Assembly (NCBI RefSeq): GCF_001611675.1
Contig: NZ_CP014766.1
Location: 620,001 to 684,000, forward strand
Origin: Pontibacter akesuensis
Lineage (GTDB): Bacteria; Bacteroidota; Bacteroidia; Cytophagales; Hymenobacteraceae
DNA length: 64,000 nt
Reading direction: 5' to 3'
Shown here: one piece after another, positions 33,798 through 42,190 of the stretch
Layout: every line of letters starts with the position of its first letter
How positions within the stretch are numbered: the first letter of the stretch is position 1
Made by a program: the position numbers and the translations under genes
Notes under the pieces: model-generated
What the model was told of the DNA's origin: nothing
What the model saw: only the letters and a program-made list of their open reading frames with translations
The model's database searches: none

Positions 33798-34910
33798 TTA
33801 ACCTATCGCCTCGTTCAAATCCGGCAGCCTGCCGAAACGGCGCAAGGTGGCAATGTGCGAATTCACCGCCTGCCCAAAGGTTTCGTTTTCCATGTACGGA
33901 ATACCGTACTCTGCCGCCGTTTCGCGCACAATGGAGGAAATAGCCGGATAATGCACGTGGCACACCCGCGGGAAAAGGTGGTGCTCGATCTGGAAATTCA
34001 GACCGCCCACGTACCATGATATCCACTTGTTGTTACGCGAGAAATTGACAGTGGTATTCAGCTGGTGAATTGCCCAGTCGTTCTCGATGTTGCCGTGCTC
34101 ATCGGGCCGTGGGTGGCTGGTGCCCTCCACGGTGTGCGCCAGCTGAAACACCACGGTAAGTATAATACCGGCCACAAAGTGCATCAGCAAAAAGCCTAAC
34201 AGCACCTGCACGAAGGGGATACCGAAGAACAAAGGCGGCACTGCCAGCAGTGTGAACAGGTAAATCACCTTCATCGAGACGATCTTCAGCAGCAGCGTTC
34301 TGTTTTTAGCATCAGAGTTGGCGTTCACGCCGTTTTTCTTGAACAGGGCGTACTGCACAAAGTCTTTGGCCACTACCCAGTAGAGCGTCAGCAAGCCATA
34401 AAAAGCAAAAGCGTACAGCCACTGCAGTTTATGAAAGAACTTCACCTTGGAGTGCGGGTTGAAGCGCAGCACCAGGCGGTCCTGAATGTCTTCGTCCATC
34501 TCCACCACGTTGGTGTAAGTATGGTGGAGTACATTGTGCTGCAATTTCCAGTTAAAGGCTGAGCCACCCACCAGGTTCAGGGTAAAGCCCATCATGTCAT
34601 TCACTTTTTTATTGGTAGAGTAGGCGCCATGGTTAGCGTCGTGCATTACGCTCATACCAATGCCTGCCACTGACAGGCCCATGATGAACCACAACCCCAT
34701 ACTTACCCAAAGGGCAGGCTGCAGGGCGAGCAACAAAATAAAAGGCATTATATAGCCCAGCAACAGCACCACGCTCTTTACCACCATGGTAGTATTGGCC
34801 GTTTTTGCGATGTTGTTCTCGATGAAGTATGTATCAACGCGCTTGCGCAAAGTGGCAAAAAACAGGTTTTTGTCCTTGCTCACGAATTTTACTTTGGTTT
34901 TTACATTCAT
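33798..34910 (-). CDS. Membrane fatty acid desaturase, front-end type
   Basis: The 370-residue di-iron desaturase has the three histidine boxes: HDANH (90-94), HNVLHH (125-130) and QIEHH (307-311). Gln instead of His at the start of the third box is typical of front-end (delta-5/6 like) desaturases such as linoleoyl-CoA desaturase. There is no fused cytochrome b5 domain. Membrane helices lie around 45-90 and 165-250. The ATG at 34910 is preferred over 34928 because MNVKTKVKF is the common start. Confidence 0.9.
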   Translation of the reverse strand: MNVKTKVKFVSKDKNLFFATLRKRVDTYFIENNIAKTANTTMVVKSVVLLLGYIMPFILLLALQPALWVSMGLWFIMGLSVAGIGMSVMHDANHGAYSTNKKVNDMMGFTLNLVGGSAFNWKLQHNVLHHTYTNVVEMDEDIQDRLVLRFNPHSKVKFFHKLQWLYAFAFYGLLTLYWVVAKDFVQYALFKKNGVNANSDAKNRTLLLKIVSMKVIYLFTLLAVPPLFFGIPFVQVLLGFLLMHFVAGIILTVVFQLAHTVEGTSHPRPDEHGNIENDWAIHQLNTTVNFSRNNKWISWYVGGLNFQIEHHLFPRVCHVHYPAISSIVRETAAEYGIPYMENETFGQAVNSHIATLRRFGRLPDLNEAIG

Positions 34911-35254
34911 AGTTTTGGGTGCTAGCAATTTAGATGTTAAAGGCGAGGGTATGCCCGGAGGAAGCTGAAAGGGAGTGCGAGATATTTAGTAAAACAAGCA
35001 AAAAAACACACTTTAAGTTCCTCTTGCCCCTGTCGCCTCTGCTCCAGAACTACCCGGAGCTTTCCTTAAAAAGCTGATTATCCTCAATTTTGGCTAAATA
35101 TAAGTATAAAGCATGAGTGCAGCAGCAACAGCAGGAGCAGCAGAAAAAAAATTAGCAAAGCCGATAGAGCACAGTTACCCTGGAAGCCTGGATTAGGCTT
35201 CTCTTAGTTATACTGTTGTAGCCCAAAGGGTAAAGCAGTACAGAGGCATGAATA
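34911..35254. other. Intergenic region, possible 27-residue ORF
   Basis: No convincing gene. There is one AAGTATA copy at 35102-35108 and, five bases further, an ATG (35113) that opens a 27-codon plus-strand frame to TAG 35194-35196 (MSAAATAGAAEKKLAKPIEH...). I have no homology argument that it is expressed. The rest shows no structure other than the lpd terminator at its right end. Confidence 0.3.
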
Positions 35255-35299
35255 AAAAGGAAGGGGTTGGCCAAACAGCTTGGCCAACCCCTTCCTTTT
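35255..35299 (-). terminator. Intrinsic terminator after the dihydrolipoyl dehydrogenase gene
   Basis: A 20-bp stem (35255-35274 with 35280-35299) closes a 5-nt loop, with a T-run on the minus strand. Confidence 0.9.
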
Positions 35300-35316
35300 A
35301 TTTAGTTACACCTTAT

Positions 35317-36711
35317 TTATAGGTGTATTACCTCATCATAAGCAGCTGCAGTGGCCTCCATCACGGCCTCGCTCATAGTTGGGTGCGGGTGCACCGACTT
35401 AATGATTTCGTGTCCGGTAGTTTCCAGTTTACGGGCCACCACAATCTCCGCGATCATTTCGGTAACGTTGGCACCAATCATGTGCGCGCCCAGGAACTCG
35501 CCATACTTGGCATCAAAGATCACCTTCACGAAGCCCTCTTTCACACCACCTGCACTGGCTTTACCAGAAGCAGAGAATGGGAATTTGCCCACTTTGATGT
35601 CCAGCCCTTGCTCACGGGCGGCTTTCTCAGTCAGACCCACAGAGGCGATTTCAGGAGAGCAGTACGTACAGCCCGGAATGTTGCCGTAGTTCAATGGCTC
35701 CGGGTTTTGACCCGCAATTTTCTCCACACAAATAATTCCTTCCGCAGAGGCCACGTGTGCCAGTGCCGGCCCCGGAACAATATCGCCGATAGCATAGATG
35801 CCGTCCACGTTCGTTTTGTAGAAGTCGTCCACCACAATGCGACCTTTCTCCACCTTAATGCCGAGCTCTTCGAGACCAATGTTCTCCAGGTTTGTCTGGA
35901 TACCCACAGCAGAAAGCACCACCTCAGCCTCCAGCGTCTCTTCGCCTTTCGCCGTTTTTACTTTCACTTTGCAAATGTCGCCTTTTGTGTCCACAGACTC
36001 CACAGAAGACTCCGTCATGATGTTGATGCCCGCCTTCTTGAAAGACTTGGCTAATTGACGCGATACTTCTTCGTCCTCCACAGGCACAATGTTCGGCATA
36101 TACTCCACCACGGTTACCTTGGTACCCATGGCGTTGTAGAAGTAGGCAAACTCCACCCCGATGGCACCGGAACCAACTACTACCATACTTTCAGGGCGCT
36201 TCTCCAGCACCATAGCCTGGCGGTAGCCGATGATCTTCTTGCCGTCGATGGGCAGGTTTGGCAACTCGCGTGAACGCGCACCTGTTGCCAGAATGATGTT
36301 CGTCGCTTCTACCGTTTCCTTTTTGCCCTCAGCATTGGTTACCTCAATTTTGCCTTTGGCCACCACTTTGCCCGTTCCCATAATCGCGTCGATCTTGTTT
36401 TTGCGGAACAGGAACTGTATGCCTTTGCTCATGCCGTCGGCCACGCCGCGGCTACGCTGAATCACCTTATCAAAATCAACCGAAGCGTCGCCTACAGTAA
36501 TGCCATAGTCAGCAGCGTGGTTAATGTACTCAAACACAGTTGCGCTTTTCAGCAATGCTTTCGTGGGAATACAGCCCCAGTTCAGGCAGATACCACCCAG
36601 CGACTCGCGCTCGATCACACCTACTTTCAAACCAAGCTGCGACGCACGAATAGCGGCCACATAACCACCCGGGCCACTACCCAGCACTACTAAATCGTAT
36701 TTTGATGCCAT
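35317..36711 (-). CDS. lpdA: Dihydrolipoyl dehydrogenase (E3)
   Basis: The 464-residue flavoenzyme reoxidises dihydrolipoamide in 2-oxoacid dehydrogenase complexes and the glycine cleavage system. It has the FAD loop GSGPGGYVAA (11-20), redox-active disulfide Cys42/Cys47 (GGICLNWGCIPTKALL), the NAD loop VVGSGAIGVEFA (about 180) and the catalytic His-Glu pair at the C-terminus (HPHPTMSEAVMEA). Length is normal. The long frame upstream of 36711 is not used: ATG 36711 gives MASKYDLVVLGSG and follows a good promoter. Confidence 0.95.
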   Translation of the reverse strand: MASKYDLVVLGSGPGGYVAAIRASQLGLKVGVIERESLGGICLNWGCIPTKALLKSATVFEYINHAADYGITVGDASVDFDKVIQRSRGVADGMSKGIQFLFRKNKIDAIMGTGKVVAKGKIEVTNAEGKKETVEATNIILATGARSRELPNLPIDGKKIIGYRQAMVLEKRPESMVVVGSGAIGVEFAYFYNAMGTKVTVVEYMPNIVPVEDEEVSRQLAKSFKKAGINIMTESSVESVDTKGDICKVKVKTAKGEETLEAEVVLSAVGIQTNLENIGLEELGIKVEKGRIVVDDFYKTNVDGIYAIGDIVPGPALAHVASAEGIICVEKIAGQNPEPLNYGNIPGCTYCSPEIASVGLTEKAAREQGLDIKVGKFPFSASGKASAGGVKEGFVKVIFDAKYGEFLGAHMIGANVTEMIAEIVVARKLETTGHEIIKSVHPHPTMSEAVMEATAAAYDEVIHL

Positions 36712-36735
36712 AGTCTCTTTTTTATAGTTGATAGA

Positions 36736-36765
36736 CAAAATTAAACGATAATCCCCATACTGCAA
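36736..36765 (-). promoter_or_regulatory. Promoter of lpdA with both -33 and -7 boxes
   Basis: On the minus strand TTTG (36765-36762), 18 bases, then TAATTTTG (36743-36736) matches the Bacteroidota sigma consensus. The expected transcription start near 36730 gives a leader of about 19 nt. Confidence 0.6.
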
Positions 36766-36945
36766 AACCGCCTTGCTCCTGCTGTGCTTTTTGGCAAAAT
36801 GGGTGGAATCTGTTAAGGTGATACGGCGAAAGCGCCAGAAGAAAGGAGAAAATGCGTAGCAGCGGCACAAGAAGCAATGGTTTATACTTTCCTTCACTTG
36901 AATTTGACGAATTTATACTTGGAGGAAAGCGGGGTATACCATTGT

Positions 36946-36980
36946 CAGACGCTCGCAGGAGCTGCGCACGCTGCGAGGTC
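36946..36980. repeat. REP-like palindromic element, copy 2 (damaged stem)
   Basis: The first 32 bases (36946-36977) are identical to 27435-27466. The right arm then reads CTGCGAGGTC instead of CTGCGAGCGTC, one base lost, so the stem is imperfect. The rest of the 415-base gap 36712-37126 holds two AAGTATA copies (36884, 36913 region) and a separate palindrome CCCCTCGCC...GGTGAGGGG (36992-37021), and no gene. Confidence 0.75.
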
Positions 36981-37126
36981 TTTGCGCAAGTCCCCTCGCC
37001 TCTTGGGGAGAGGGTGAGGGGCAGCATCTGCTGAATACTATTCGCTTCCATTCCCTATCAGCCTCAAAGAACAAAAGACGCCACAACAGCGCCTTTCATT
37101 CAAATCAAATAATCACAAATAAGTTT

Positions 37127-38458
37127 TTATGCGCCAGCGGGCTTTTTCTCTTTGCCCTTTGCCAGCAGGTCCTGCTTTGCATTTTTAAGGTCGATGGCCT
37201 GCATGCGGCGAACGGTTTCGTCTTTGATAACAGCAAACGCATCCATATGTTTCTTGCTTACGGGGTCGGCGGCGGGCAGTTTTACGCTAAGCGCATCTAC
37301 CTGGCGGCCGTTTTTCCAGAAGCGGTAACACAGGTGCGGTCCCGTTGCCAGTCCGGTGCTGCCTACATACCCGATGGTCTGGCCCATTTTCACGCGGGCT
37401 CCTTTGCGGATGCCTTTAGCGAATTTAGACATGTGCAGGTACTGCGTGGTATAGGTCTTGTTGTGCTGTACTTTCACAAAGTAGCCATTGCCGCGGGTGT
37501 AATGAGCATCCACCACCACGCCATTGCCAACCGTACGGATGGGTGTGCCACGCGGCGCGGCGAAGTCAGTACCCAAATGGGCTTTATAGCGCTTTTGCAC
37601 CGGGTGGAAGCGGCGCTTCGAAAAGCGCGAGCTGACACGGCTATACTCCAGCGGCTCTTTCAGGAAAGCACGCTTCAGGCTCTGCCCCTTCTCATCAAAG
37701 TAGTCCATGCCTTCGCCGGTATCAAACCCGATGGCATAAATCGGCTCTCCCTCATGCTCAAAAAAGGCTGATTTCAGTTCCCCGAATCCGATGGTCTCGC
37801 CATTCACCACTTTCTCCTCATAAATAAGCTTAAACTGGTCGCCGGGCTGTATGCGGTTCAGGTCGAGGCGCCAAGCGTAGATATCGGCAAACTTGTTCAC
37901 GAGCTGCGGTGAGCCACCGGCATCCACAATGCTTTCGAAAAGGGAGCTTTTGATCTCGCCGGCCAGCACACGCTCCAGCACCTGCACCTCGCGCTTGTGC
38001 AATACCACGTTCAGGCTATCACGCAGGTCGAAGATGACGTACTCTACCTGGCTTGGCTCATAAATAAAGAACTCGGCTGTCTGTGCGGAGTCGCGCTTGT
38101 GCAGAATAGTGTAGTTGCGGCCAGAGGCGATGCGGCGCACGTTAAAAATGTCTTTGGATTTTTGCGCCAGATTGTAAGCAGTGGTCGGATCGATGTTGTA
38201 CTGGGCCAGGATCTGCGAAAGGACTTCCCCGCGCTCCACTTCGCCCTCCACAATCTCCAGCGAGTCTGTTTTGATGCCGTAGACGATGGGTGCCGGTACT
38301 TTTTTTATGGGGATAACTCTCTCCGGCGCGGCGGCGGCTTTCACTTTCTCCAGGGCCAGCAGGTCCTCTGGTTTAAAGTCGAGCGTTTGGGCAGCGGTGA
38401 TGCACACCAGCAGCAAAAACGCAATCAGGATGGCAAATCCTTTACTGCTATTCAACAT
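37127..38458 (-). CDS. M23 family peptidoglycan endopeptidase with altered zinc ligand
   Basis: The 443-residue protein has a signal peptide (1-23), two or three beta-rich regulatory regions and a C-terminal LytM/M23 domain. The first zinc motif His294-x-x-x-Asp298 (HLGTD) is present. In the second motif the usual HxH reads GPHLCYRF, that is His375-x-Cys377. It should cleave peptidoglycan cross-links at the envelope if active. A TATTTTCG box (near -7 consensus) lies upstream. I believe this Cys variant also occurs in related Bacteroidota proteins, from memory. Confidence 0.85.
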   Translation of the reverse strand: MLNSSKGFAILIAFLLLVCITAAQTLDFKPEDLLALEKVKAAAAPERVIPIKKVPAPIVYGIKTDSLEIVEGEVERGEVLSQILAQYNIDPTTAYNLAQKSKDIFNVRRIASGRNYTILHKRDSAQTAEFFIYEPSQVEYVIFDLRDSLNVVLHKREVQVLERVLAGEIKSSLFESIVDAGGSPQLVNKFADIYAWRLDLNRIQPGDQFKLIYEEKVVNGETIGFGELKSAFFEHEGEPIYAIGFDTGEGMDYFDEKGQSLKRAFLKEPLEYSRVSSRFSKRRFHPVQKRYKAHLGTDFAAPRGTPIRTVGNGVVVDAHYTRGNGYFVKVQHNKTYTTQYLHMSKFAKGIRKGARVKMGQTIGYVGSTGLATGPHLCYRFWKNGRQVDALSVKLPAADPVSKKHMDAFAVIKDETVRRMQAIDLKNAKQDLLAKGKEKKPAGA

Positions 38459-38723
38459 GGGCTAAAAGTTCCTTTGTTCACAAATCGGCACGAAAATAGG
38501 CTTTAACCGATGAAAAAAAAAGTTTAATCGCACACAATAATCAGATTACAAATAGGTTATCCCTAATTTTCATAAACCATATATAGTAATCTTTACTTTA
38601 AAAGCCATACTTTCAACTTCCATTGCACCTTTACCACATGGAGGACAAGGGCCTCAGAAACAGCTGTTTTTAAAAGCTCGGGAAGCAAGTTTTCAGGTGA
38701 GGGCAGATTATGAAAATCTTTTT

Positions 38724-38731
38724 TAACTTTG
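38724..38731 (+). promoter_or_regulatory. -7 promoter box almost touching the fabG start
   Basis: TAACTTTG matches TAnnTTTG and ends six bases before ATG 38738, implying a leader of zero to two nt. Confidence 0.45.
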
Positions 38732-38737
38732 GCTCCT

Positions 38738-39484
38738 ATGAAAGCATTAGAAGGAAAAGTAGCCCTGATAACGGGGGCATCGAAAGGAATAGGCCGTGCC
38801 ATCGCACAGAAATTTGTGGAGATGGGCGCACAGGTGGCGTTCACGTACCTGTCGAGCGTTGAAAAAGGACAGCAACTGGAGCAGGAGCTTGCCGCCGATG
38901 GCGGTAAAGTGAAAGGCTACCGCTCGGATGCCTCTGACTACACCCAGGCAGAGCAACTGGTGGAGGACGTGGTAAAGGAGTTCGGCAAGCTGGATGTGGT
39001 GGTGAACAACGCCGGCATCACGCGCGACGGCCTGCTGATGCGCATGAACGAGGAGCAGTGGGACGCCGTGATGAACGTGAACCTAAAATCTGTCTTCTCC
39101 GTGACCAAAGCAGCCACCAAGCACATGATGCGCGCTAAGAGCGGCTCCATCATCAACATCACCTCGGTAGTAGGCATCAAGGGCAACGCAGGCCAGGCCA
39201 ACTATGCGGCCTCCAAGGCGGGCATTATCGGCTTTACCAAGTCTGTAGCGCTGGAACTCGGTTCCCGCAACATCCGCAGCAATGCCATTGCCCCGGGCTT
39301 TATCGAAACCGAAATGACAGGTGAACTCGACCAGAAAGTAGTGGACGAGTGGCGCAAGGCGATTCCGCTGCGTCGCGGCGGCTCCCCTGAGGATGTGGCC
39401 AACGCAGCCGTGTTCCTGGCCTCCGACCAATCGGCCTACATCTCTGGCCAGGTGCTGCAGGTAGACGGCGGCATGCTTACCTAA
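38738..39484 (+). CDS. fabG: 3-oxoacyl-[acyl-carrier-protein] reductase
   Basis: This 248-residue SDR enzyme reduces 3-oxoacyl-ACP with NADPH in fatty acid synthesis. The nucleotide loop is TGASKGIG (12-19), the NNAG motif follows, and the catalytic triad is seen as Ser in ITSVVG, Tyr and Lys in YAASKAG (about 155-159). It ends GGMLT, as FabG usually does. The in-frame TTG at 38729 would add three residues; ATG 38738 is preferred. Downstream is a perfect terminator hairpin. Confidence 0.93.
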   Translation: MKALEGKVALITGASKGIGRAIAQKFVEMGAQVAFTYLSSVEKGQQLEQELAADGGKVKGYRSDASDYTQAEQLVEDVVKEFGKLDVVVNNAGITRDGLLMRMNEEQWDAVMNVNLKSVFSVTKAATKHMMRAKSGSIINITSVVGIKGNAGQANYAASKAGIIGFTKSVALELGSRNIRSNAIAPGFIETEMTGELDQKVVDEWRKAIPLRRGGSPEDVANAAVFLASDQSAYISGQVLQVDGGMLT

Positions 39485-39485
39485 A

Positions 39486-39565
39486 GAATTATGAATGCTG
39501 AATTATGAAGTATAAATTGATTTTTCTTACATAATCTGAAATTCATAATTCAGCATTCATAATTC
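39486..39565. repeat. Perfect inverted repeat of GAATTATGAA doublets
   Basis: The 24 bases 39486-39509 are an exact reverse complement of 39542-39565, and each arm contains GAATTATGAA twice. A degraded third copy of the arm is at 39707-39741, where ATTCATAATTCAT is repeated just before the start of the next gene. Confidence 0.85.
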
Positions 39566-39575
39566 ATCATTCTTC

Positions 39576-39626
39576 AAAAAGGCCAATGCTGCTGCGTTTA
39601 CGTTAGTAGCATTGGCCTTTTTGTTT
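39576..39626 (+). terminator. Intrinsic terminator after fabG
   Basis: AAAAAGGCCAATGCT (39576-39590) pairs with AGCATTGGCCTTTTT (39608-39622), followed by GTTTT. Confidence 0.85.
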
Positions 39627-39739
39627 TAACTTTAGTTTCAAGATTAACTGGCACAAGCAACAGTTCGTTAAATGTCGTGCCGTGAAGGGTGAGTATTTTC
39701 CCACTCATTCATAATTCATAATTTCTAATTCAGCATTCA

Positions 39740-41821
39740 TTGAACAGCTTTCGACTGATAACCACCGCCTCTCCCTGGCTTATACTTGCCTGCCTGGCAG
39801 CGGGCGCCTTGTACGCCTGGATGCTCTATAGTAAGAAGGCTCCCTGGCCGAAACCGCTCAACTATGCGTTGGCAGCCCTGCGCTTTGTGGTGGTGAGCGT
39901 GCTCTGCTTTCTGCTGATGGGGCCGCTGGTGCGGTATGCCTCCAATACCACGGTGGCACCTACCATTGTGTTTGCGGTGGACAATTCACAGTCGGTGGAG
40001 CTGTTTTCGGACTCTGCCCAACTACGGGCGGTGCAGCAGGGTTTGCAGCAGGTGCGCGAGCGGCTGGAGGAGCAAGGCTACCAGACGGCCATTCAGACCT
40101 TAGGCGAAGGACAGGCCGCACCAAGTATAAATGAAGTAACGTACGGCGCCGAAACTACCAACCTAAGCCAGTTGCTCCAGCAGGTACAGGAGGCGCATGA
40201 CGAGCAGAACCTGGCCGGCGTGGTGCTACTTTCGGATGGCATCGTGAACCAGGGCACCTCCCCTACCTATTCTAACTACAACTATACTTTATACCCTGTT
40301 GCCGTGGGCGATACGGTGCCGAAGCAGGATGTGCTGGTGGCTTCGCTGCGCTACAATAAGGTTAACTACAGCGGCAACCGCTTCCCCATAGAGGTGGAGT
40401 TGCAGCAGCAGGGCCTCGACGGGCGAAGGGCTACGGTTATACTTCAGGAAAACGGTAAAACCATCGCCAGTAAAAATGTGCTGCTAAGCAAGGAGAAGCC
40501 GATACAGCAGGTGCCGTTTCAGGTGCTGGCAAGTGGGTTGGGCAAGCGCCATTACGTAGTGCAGGTGCAGCCGGTGGAAGGGGAATTTACTACGCTAAAC
40601 AATACCAAGCATGCTTACATTGATGTGGTGAAGGGAAAAATCAAGGTGCTTGTAGCCGCTGCTGCCCCACACCCGGACATCAAAGCCATTCGCACAGCCA
40701 TAGAGACCAACGAGAACTACGAGACAACGCTTTTTATTCCGGGCCTGAACGAACTGAAGCAGCAGGATTATGACATCGCCATACTTCACCAGTTACCCGG
40801 ACGTGTGGCTGGTGGTGAGGCAGCCCTGAATCTGGTGCGCCGGAAAAACCTGCCTGCGCTTTACATCCTGGGGCCGCAGTCTGACATGGCGAATTTTAAC
40901 CGCCTGAACGCTGGCGTTAACGTGATCAGCACCGGACAGACGGACGAGGTTACCGCTGTGCCGAACTCCAGCTTCAACAACTTTCAGTTTCCAGAGAATG
41001 CCGCAGACAGGCTAGAGAACTTTCCCCCGGCGCGTGTACCTTTCGGGGATATTCGCCTTGCCCGCAACACCGAAGTTATACTTTACCAGCAGGTAGGTCG
41101 GGTGCGCACCACCAAGCCGCTGCTGACGGTGCAGACATCCGGCAATAAACGCGATGCCGTGCTCCTGGCTTCTAACACCTGGCAGTGGCGCCTGCAGGAA
41201 GCTGCCAATAACGAGCAGCCGCAGGTGTACGATCAGCTGATGACGAACCTGGTGCAGCTCCTAAGTGCTCCGCGCAACAAGAAGCGCCTGAACGTGTACC
41301 CGGTACAGACCGAATATACCAGCTCCGACGCAATCCATTTTAATGCCGAAGCCTATAACGAGGCGCTGGAACCGATTTACGGGCAGAACATTACCCTGAA
41401 AGTAAGTGGCGAGGAAGGCGAGCCGAAGACATTCACCTTTGCCAACGGCGAGGACCAGCGCGGGGTGAACATCGGCACCCTGCCCGGCGGGCGCTATACG
41501 TACACAGCCAGCGCCAGCATAAACGGCTCGCAGCAGCAGGACAAGGGAGAGTTTGTGGTGGAAGAGCTGCAGCTAGAGGCACTCAATGCTGTGGCCGACC
41601 ATAGCCTGCTTTTCCAACTGGCCAACAACACTGGCTCCAGGCTATACTACCCACAACAGCTGCAGCAGCTGGAGCAGGACATTCTCCAGGCTAATCACAA
41701 GCCCGTTATCTACAGCCAGGAAGAATTGAATGACATAGTCGACTTTAAATGGCTGTTCTTCCTGTTGCTCGGCCTGATTTGCGCGGAGTGGTTCGTGCGC
41801 AAGTATAACGGCAGTTATTAG
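39740..41821 (+). CDS. Membrane protein with a von Willebrand factor A-like domain
   Basis: The 693-residue protein has two N-terminal membrane helices (about 12-28 and 45-63), then a VWA-like domain with the metal site motif DNSQS (residues about 80-84) and LLSDGIVNQG, then beta-rich domains, a further alpha/beta region (about 290-400) and a C-terminal membrane helix (about 672-688). It resembles the BatA/B-type membrane VWA proteins of Bacteroidota, and some annotations call this group glutamine-amidotransferase-like. Function unknown. Translation must start at TTG 39740, as no ATG precedes the conserved N-terminus. Confidence 0.8.
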   Translation: MNSFRLITTASPWLILACLAAGALYAWMLYSKKAPWPKPLNYALAALRFVVVSVLCFLLMGPLVRYASNTTVAPTIVFAVDNSQSVELFSDSAQLRAVQQGLQQVRERLEEQGYQTAIQTLGEGQAAPSINEVTYGAETTNLSQLLQQVQEAHDEQNLAGVVLLSDGIVNQGTSPTYSNYNYTLYPVAVGDTVPKQDVLVASLRYNKVNYSGNRFPIEVELQQQGLDGRRATVILQENGKTIASKNVLLSKEKPIQQVPFQVLASGLGKRHYVVQVQPVEGEFTTLNNTKHAYIDVVKGKIKVLVAAAAPHPDIKAIRTAIETNENYETTLFIPGLNELKQQDYDIAILHQLPGRVAGGEAALNLVRRKNLPALYILGPQSDMANFNRLNAGVNVISTGQTDEVTAVPNSSFNNFQFPENAADRLENFPPARVPFGDIRLARNTEVILYQQVGRVRTTKPLLTVQTSGNKRDAVLLASNTWQWRLQEAANNEQPQVYDQLMTNLVQLLSAPRNKKRLNVYPVQTEYTSSDAIHFNAEAYNEALEPIYGQNITLKVSGEEGEPKTFTFANGEDQRGVNIGTLPGGRYTYTASASINGSQQQDKGEFVVEELQLEALNAVADHSLLFQLANNTGSRLYYPQQLQQLEQDILQANHKPVIYSQEELNDIVDFKWLFFLLLGLICAEWFVRKYNGSY

Positions 41822-41850
41822 AGTTTCCTGATATAAGTATAGATAGGTTT

Positions 41851-41874
41851 CCGGCGCAAATGTGCGCTTGTGCC
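41851..41874 (-). repeat. GGCACAAGCG palindrome family, copy 1
   Basis: Read on the minus strand: GGCACAAGCGCACATTTGCG, then CCGG. Related to 42093-42116 and 43945-43969, which agree at most positions. The element is itself a near palindrome. Confidence 0.6.
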
Positions 41875-41960
41875 GAAGTGGTGGAACAACGTTACTAATG
41901 CTTATTGTCCCACTTCTGTCATTTCGGGAGCAGCGGGAAATCGATCCGGAATATTGAAAG

Positions 41961-41984
41961 GATCTCTCCTTTCGTCGAGATGAC
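41961..41984 (+). repeat. Dispersed 24-bp repeat, copy 1
   Basis: The segment ending CGTCGAGATGAC is found in the opposite orientation at 53340-53363 with 23 of 24 bases identical. Confidence 0.75.
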
Positions 41985-42092
41985 AATGAAAGGAAAAGGC
42001 TCTGCAAAGTGAAACTTACTCACTTTGGCTCCTTTCTTAACTGTGCCCGTAATACAGAAAGAACTGGAGCAAGCGTATTTTTGCTGGCGCAA

Positions 42093-42116
42093 GGCACAAG
42101 CGTACACTTTCGCCAG
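42093..42116 (+). repeat. GGCACAAGCG palindrome family, copy 2
   Basis: GGCACAAGCG, TACAC, TTTCGCCAG: same pattern as the copies at 41851 and 43945. Confidence 0.6.
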
Positions 42117-42190
42117 TGCGTAACCATGTTCCCAACGCTTGCCCTTAAGTATAAATTTATCATACACCCACGGCACCTTCTACCCAAACT

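Larger units (their letters stand above)
41822..42190. other. Intergenic region with several short repeats
   Basis: No gene. It holds two AAGTATA copies (41834 region and 42148 region), two members of the GGCACAAGCG palindrome family (41851-41874 and 42093-42116) and one arm of a dispersed repeat (41961-41984). Confidence 0.5.
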
